Shown: in pieces, positions 39,815-42,589 of the stretch | Layout of the letters: every line of letters starts with the position of its first letter | Numbering within the stretch: position 1 is the first letter of the stretch | Source: a virus | DNA: 42,589 bases | IMG/VR virus record: IMGVR_UViG_3300033233_000073 | Coordinates: 1 to 42,589 of that record | Strand: one strand, 5' to 3' | The notes under the pieces: model-generated | Told to the model about the DNA's origin: nothing | What the model saw: only the letters and a program-made list of their open reading frames with translations | The model's database searches: none | Position numbers and translations under genes: made by a program

Positions 39815-39996
39815 GCGTCCGGGTGCGTCCGGGTGCGTCCGGGTTGTGGATAAGGCACCCGGACGCGGAATCGGCGGTGCAATTCAATGCCTTACGGAAC
39901 GCGTCCGGGTTGTCCAGGTGGAATCGCGCGCGCCGACGCGCGGGGGCGCGCACGTACGCGCGCGCCCCCGTGCGTTACCCGGACGCACCTGGACGC
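39815..39996. repeat. Iteron array with GC-rich palindrome, candidate origin of replication
   Basis: GCGTCCGGGT occurs three times in perfect tandem (39815-39844), again at 39901-39910, and inverted (ACCCGGACGC) at 39857-39866 and 39977-39986, plus one inverted copy with one mismatch at 39987-39996. Between them, CGGGGGCGCGC (39941-39951) and GCGCGCCCCCG (39960-39970) form an 11-bp perfect palindrome around 8 bases. An AT-rich stretch follows (near 40000). No gene spans 39800-40033. Location behind the VapE gene fits an origin. Confidence 0.65.
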
Positions 39997-40033
39997 ATGA
40001 GAATAATTCTCGACAAAGAGGATAAGGAGCGCC

Positions 40034-40627
40034 ATGGGTGATCCGCGGAAACCGTGCTTGAGAGAACGGATCGGTGCAGCGGTCAACGCGCAGGACCTCG
40101 GCGAGGATATCGAGATCGAGCGCCTGAAGCACGTCGATCGTATCGGTGCCCTCGGCTGGGCAGCCGGTAAAGGGCTTAAGCCGCGCCTGTCGTCGCTTCT
40201 CTGGCGGCTACGCTACGGGATGGACAAACGCTGCCGGCACGAGGCGAGCATTGTCTTGGCCGCATGGCTCTGCAGCAAGGATGAGGTACGGAACAAATGG
40301 AACCTGAGTTCGCCCACCGAGCTGCTCGTGCGCTTCTCCACAATCGTGCTCATCGAGTGGGAGCACGAGGCCTGCGCTGCTTGCGGCGGCAAGGGTACGG
40401 TGCCGATGAATGCTGACCAGGAGAATCCGATCGGCTGGCGTTCGTACTGCAGTCATTGTCACGGTTCAGGACGGCGCGTGCTCAGCCATGGCGAGCGCGT
40501 GTCGCTCCTCGGTCTGACGTTCACAGTCTATGAGAAGCGCTGGCAGCGGCGCTTCTCTCAGGCGCATCGGTGGATGCGCGATGTTGAGTCCGTGCTGTCT
40601 GGTCATTTGCGTTTTCGGCTTTCTTAG
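40034..40627 (+). CDS. DnaJ-type zinc-motif protein, possible late regulator (Q-like)
   Basis: 197 residues with AAGGAG 8 bases before ATG. Two CxxCxGxG motifs (CAACGGKG and CSHCHGSG) form a DnaJ-like zinc centre. Lambdoid antitermination Q proteins can carry this motif, and the gene occupies the last early position before the packaging genes. The N-terminal half is helical without a recognised domain. Late antitermination is an inference from motif plus position. Confidence 0.55.
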   Translation: MGDPRKPCLRERIGAAVNAQDLGEDIEIERLKHVDRIGALGWAAGKGLKPRLSSLLWRLRYGMDKRCRHEASIVLAAWLCSKDEVRNKWNLSSPTELLVRFSTIVLIEWEHEACAACGGKGTVPMNADQENPIGWRSYCSHCHGSGRRVLSHGERVSLLGLTFTVYEKRWQRRFSQAHRWMRDVESVLSGHLRFRLS

Positions 40628-40888
40628 AATAGTATGCTCGCCCAGCAGCAACGCGAGCAGGCGCAATCACCTCCGCGGCCCGAATAAGAAAAGCAAGCAG
40701 CCAGTGATACGGGGCCAGTAGCCGCGGTTGAGTCGGACGCCTTCGCTCGCTCTGGAGAATCCGAAGCCCGATCGGCGCGAGCCCTCGGGCTTCTGTATTT
40801 GTACACAGGGATCGGCATAAAGTTTTCGGGTCCTTCCTATGCTTCTCGCTTGCGGCCACCAAGACCGCGGAAAGCATTTAGTGAATGA
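40628..40888. other. Non-coding gap with a terminator-like hairpin, candidate cos region
   Basis: No supported gene up to 40942. GAAGCCCGA (40763-40771) pairs perfectly with TCGGGCTTC (40785-40793) around 13 bases, followed by a T-rich TGTATTTGT. It could be the terminator that a late antiterminator must override. In lambda-type phages cos lies just upstream of terS, so it may be here; the cut site cannot be seen. Confidence 0.45.
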
Positions 40889-40941
40889 TGACCTGGGGGG
40901 TGGTCGCTCCTGGGTGGTCTATTGACCTTTGGGGTGGTCGC
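40889..40941 (+). repeat. Direct repeats immediately upstream of terS
   Basis: TGACCTNNGGGGTGGTCGC occurs at 40889-40907 and 40923-40941, starts 34 bp apart, differing only at the two N; a shorter GGGTGGTC copy lies between at 40912-40919. Each contains GACC-N8-GGTC inverted arms. The second ends one base before the terS start codon. Candidate small-terminase (cosB-like) binding sites, or an operator for terS. Confidence 0.6.
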
Positions 40942-40942
40942 G

Positions 40943-41635
40943 ATGGAAGACTGGATCGGTCTGCGGGCGTATGCCAGGCACCGTCGCGTGGCGCTCTCGG
41001 CCGTGCAGAAGGCGATTGCGACGAAGCGCGTGACGGTGATCCGGCGGAATGAACGCGGGCACGTCATCGCCATCGAGCGGCATGCGGCCGATCAGCAGTG
41101 GACGGCGAATACCGACCCGGTCGAGGCGGCGCGCAACGGCAAGCTGGAGGCGCCGCCACCGGGCGCCGCGGCACCACTGCCTGATACAGCATGTCAAGTG
41201 GACGGCGGGCTCGAGAGCCGGGCTGCTGCTGGCAATGCAATGAGCGGAGCTGCCGTGGGCGAGGTGCCTGCAGGGGTCGCTGCCGCCAGCAAAGCTAGCG
41301 CTGGCATCGAGGACCAGGGCGACTACCTGGCCGCGCGCGCGAAGCGCGAGGGCTTCCTGGCGAAGCAGGCCGAGCTCGACTACCTGGAGAAAATCGGCGT
41401 GCTCGTTGCGACCGCCGAGGTGCAGCGCGAGATGTCGGAGATCTTCACCCAGTTGAAGTCGAACGTTTTCCGGATCTCTGACCGTAAGGCGCAGATCCTG
41501 GCGGCTGAAGCCGACCCGGCGCGGGTGCACCGGCTGCTCAGCGAGGAGTTCCGGACGGTGTTTGATGAATTCTCGAATCGACTTTCAGGCGACGCTGCCG
41601 CAGGGACTGCGGAGCGCGAGGCGGCTCTGCCGTAG
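40943..41635 (+). CDS. terS: Terminase small subunit (Nu1-like)
   Basis: 230 residues from ATG 40943 (seven further upstream codons overlap the repeat and are less likely). N-terminal WIGLRAYARHRRVALSAVQKAIATKRV is a winged-helix DNA-binding start, followed by HVIAIERHAADQQW, a low-complexity Ala/Gly linker (about 60-125) and a C-terminal helical part YLAARAKREGFLAKQAELDYLEKIG and MSEIFTQLKSNVFRISDRKAQILAAE, typical of Nu1-type small terminases that bind cos. Overlaps terL by 71 bases. Confidence 0.85.
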   Translation: MEDWIGLRAYARHRRVALSAVQKAIATKRVTVIRRNERGHVIAIERHAADQQWTANTDPVEAARNGKLEAPPPGAAAPLPDTACQVDGGLESRAAAGNAMSGAAVGEVPAGVAAASKASAGIEDQGDYLAARAKREGFLAKQAELDYLEKIGVLVATAEVQREMSEIFTQLKSNVFRISDRKAQILAAEADPARVHRLLSEEFRTVFDEFSNRLSGDAAAGTAEREAALP

Positions 41636-42589
41636 CATCGCGGCGCGCGCGCTCGCGCCGGAGCCCGAGCTTATGGTGTCCGTGTGGGCGGATCACCACC
41701 GGCGCCTGTCGTCGAAGGCCTCGAGCGAGCCCGGCAAGTGGGAGACCTCGCGCACGCCGTATATGCGCGAGATCATGGACGCGCTGACGCTGTCGCACCC
41801 ATGCACCGACGGCGACTTCATGAAGGGCACGCAAATCGGCGGGTCGGAGGGACTCTACAACGCGATCGGCTACATCGCCGACCAGGCGCCATGCCCGGCG
41901 ATGCTGGTGATGCCGACCACCGACACGGCGAAGCGCATCTCCAAGCAACGCCTGCAGCCGATGATCGACGAGACGCCGGCGCTCGCGGCGAAGTTCAGCG
42001 AGGCGCGCTCGCGCAACTCGTCGAACACCGTGTTGATGAAGGATTTCCCGGGCGGCGTGCTGGTGATCACCGGCGCGAATTCCGGCCCTGGCCTGCGCTC
42101 GATGCCGGTGCGGGTGCTGCTGCAGGACGAGATCGACGCGTATCCGGACGACGTCGACGGCGAGGGCGATCCGTGCGCGGTGGCGGCGAAGCGCACCGAC
42201 ACCTATTCGCGCGCGAAGCGGTTCTGCTGCTCGACGCCGAAGATTAAGGGTAAGTCGCGCATCGACCGGCGCTATCGCGCGGGCACGCAGGCGCGCTATT
42301 TCGTGCCCTGCCCGAAGTGCCGGCACGAGCAGCCGCTGCGGTGGGCGCAGATGCGCTGGGCGCTCGAGCGCCGGCGCGAGTTCATCTGCCCGGCCTGCGG
42401 CGGGATCTCGGAGATCGACCGCGGAGCCATCGGTACGCAGGCCTGCCAGCACTGCCGCGCGCAGGGCGAGCTCGGCGAGCCCACGACGCGCGAGCTCGAG
42501 ACCGACGAGCTCGACCGCGTCTGGTACGAGTGCGAGGCCTGCGCTTGCGAGATCGACGAGCACCACAAGAGCTGGATGCTCGAGCATGG
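41565..42589 (+). CDS. terL: Terminase large subunit (lambda GpA family), N-terminal part; continues at base 1
   Basis: Runs off the right end; the other part is at 1-1395. ATPase motifs: FMKGTQIGGSEGLYNAIGY (Walker A-like, residues about 85-103), TTDTAKRISKQRLQPMIDE, VLLQDEIDAYPDDVDG (Walker B with catalytic Asp-Glu, about 184-190) and RAKRFCCSTPKIKG (coupling motif). Zinc-ribbon cysteines follow (CPKCRHEQ, CPACGG, CQHC, CEACACEI). Start at ATG 41565 inside the end of terS. Confidence 0.94.
   Translation, partial: MNSRIDFQATLPQGLRSARRLCRSIAARALAPEPELMVSVWADHHRRLSSKASSEPGKWETSRTPYMREIMDALTLSHPCTDGDFMKGTQIGGSEGLYNAIGYIADQAPCPAMLVMPTTDTAKRISKQRLQPMIDETPALAAKFSEARSRNSSNTVLMKDFPGGVLVITGANSGPGLRSMPVRVLLQDEIDAYPDDVDGEGDPCAVAAKRTDTYSRAKRFCCSTPKIKGKSRIDRRYRAGTQARYFVPCPKCRHEQPLRWAQMRWALERRREFICPACGGISEIDRGAIGTQACQHCRAQGELGEPTTRELETDELDRVWYECEACACEIDEHHKSWMLEH
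42450..42589 (+). repeat. Terminal direct repeat (circular closure overlap)
   Basis: Bases 42464-42589 are identical to 15-140 (126 bases). Extending outward, 42450 (C) versus 1 (T) and 42463 (A) versus 14 (T) differ. It makes the sequence a circle of about 42,449 bp. The length is what k-mer assembly of a circular molecule leaves; it is not evidence of a physical terminal repeat. Confidence 0.9.

Overview
The window is essentially one complete temperate tailed phage (siphovirus-like) of about 42.4 kb. The first 140 bases recur at the end (126 bases exact, two mismatches further out), and the large terminase gene runs off the right end and continues at base 1, so the sequence is a closed circle of about 42,449 bp. 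An intact attP that still carries the 3' part of a tRNA-Lys(UUU) gene, with no bacterial flank, shows it is the phage form rather than an integrated prophage. High GC content, a lambda-type terminase and portal, nested Rz/Rz1 spanins and small Proteobacteria-type phage families point to a high-GC proteobacterial host (beta- or gamma-); this host call is inference.

Layout. Rightward late genes start near 40.9 kb: terS and terL, wrapping to base 1; a set of small virion proteins including a 570-aa protein with thirteen 22-residue repeats; portal; a fused prohead protease-major capsid protein; and one more virion protein ending in a strong terminator (9084-9110). Next comes an unexpected two-gene sugar cassette (9127-11561): a GDP-mannose 4,6-dehydratase with an added cupin domain, and a protein joining a methyltransferase to a glycosyltransferase. 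Connector and tail genes follow: head-tail joining, tail terminator, tail tube, tail chaperone with an AAAAAAC frameshift, a Z-like protein, tape measure, three distal tail proteins and a J-like tip protein. The lysis cassette (22.2-24.4 kb) has several membrane proteins, a DUF5675 protein in the endolysin position, and Rz with Rz1 nested inside. A terminator at 25132-25165 closes the late region.

From attP (25497-25541) to about 32.8 kb a tightly overlapping operon reads leftward. In its transcription order it holds small membrane and hypothetical proteins, a winged-helix-like gene split at a 10-bp homopolymer, a cytosine-C5 methyltransferase with seven tandem repeats in its target-recognition region, a DUF1566 gene with an in-frame stop, a Gp37/Gp68 (DUF5131) protein, DUF4031, ASCH and DUF4326 proteins, excisionase and integrase. 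The immunity region (33.2-34.1 kb) has a Cro/CI-type divergent switch with five copies of the operator AGAACCNNGGTTCT, all in 24-bp register over two near-identical promoters. The rightward early operon carries a Cro-like YdaS protein, a regulator-like protein, an 859-aa SNF2-helicase/DNA-methyltransferase fusion, small proteins and a VapE-type helicase. It is followed by an iteron array (likely origin) and a zinc-motif protein in the late-regulator position just before the packaging genes.

The most unusual content is the sugar-dehydratase/methyltransferase-glycosyltransferase cassette inside the structural module, possibly for glycosylating virion proteins; the helicase-methyltransferase fusion; and the repeat-rich proteins.
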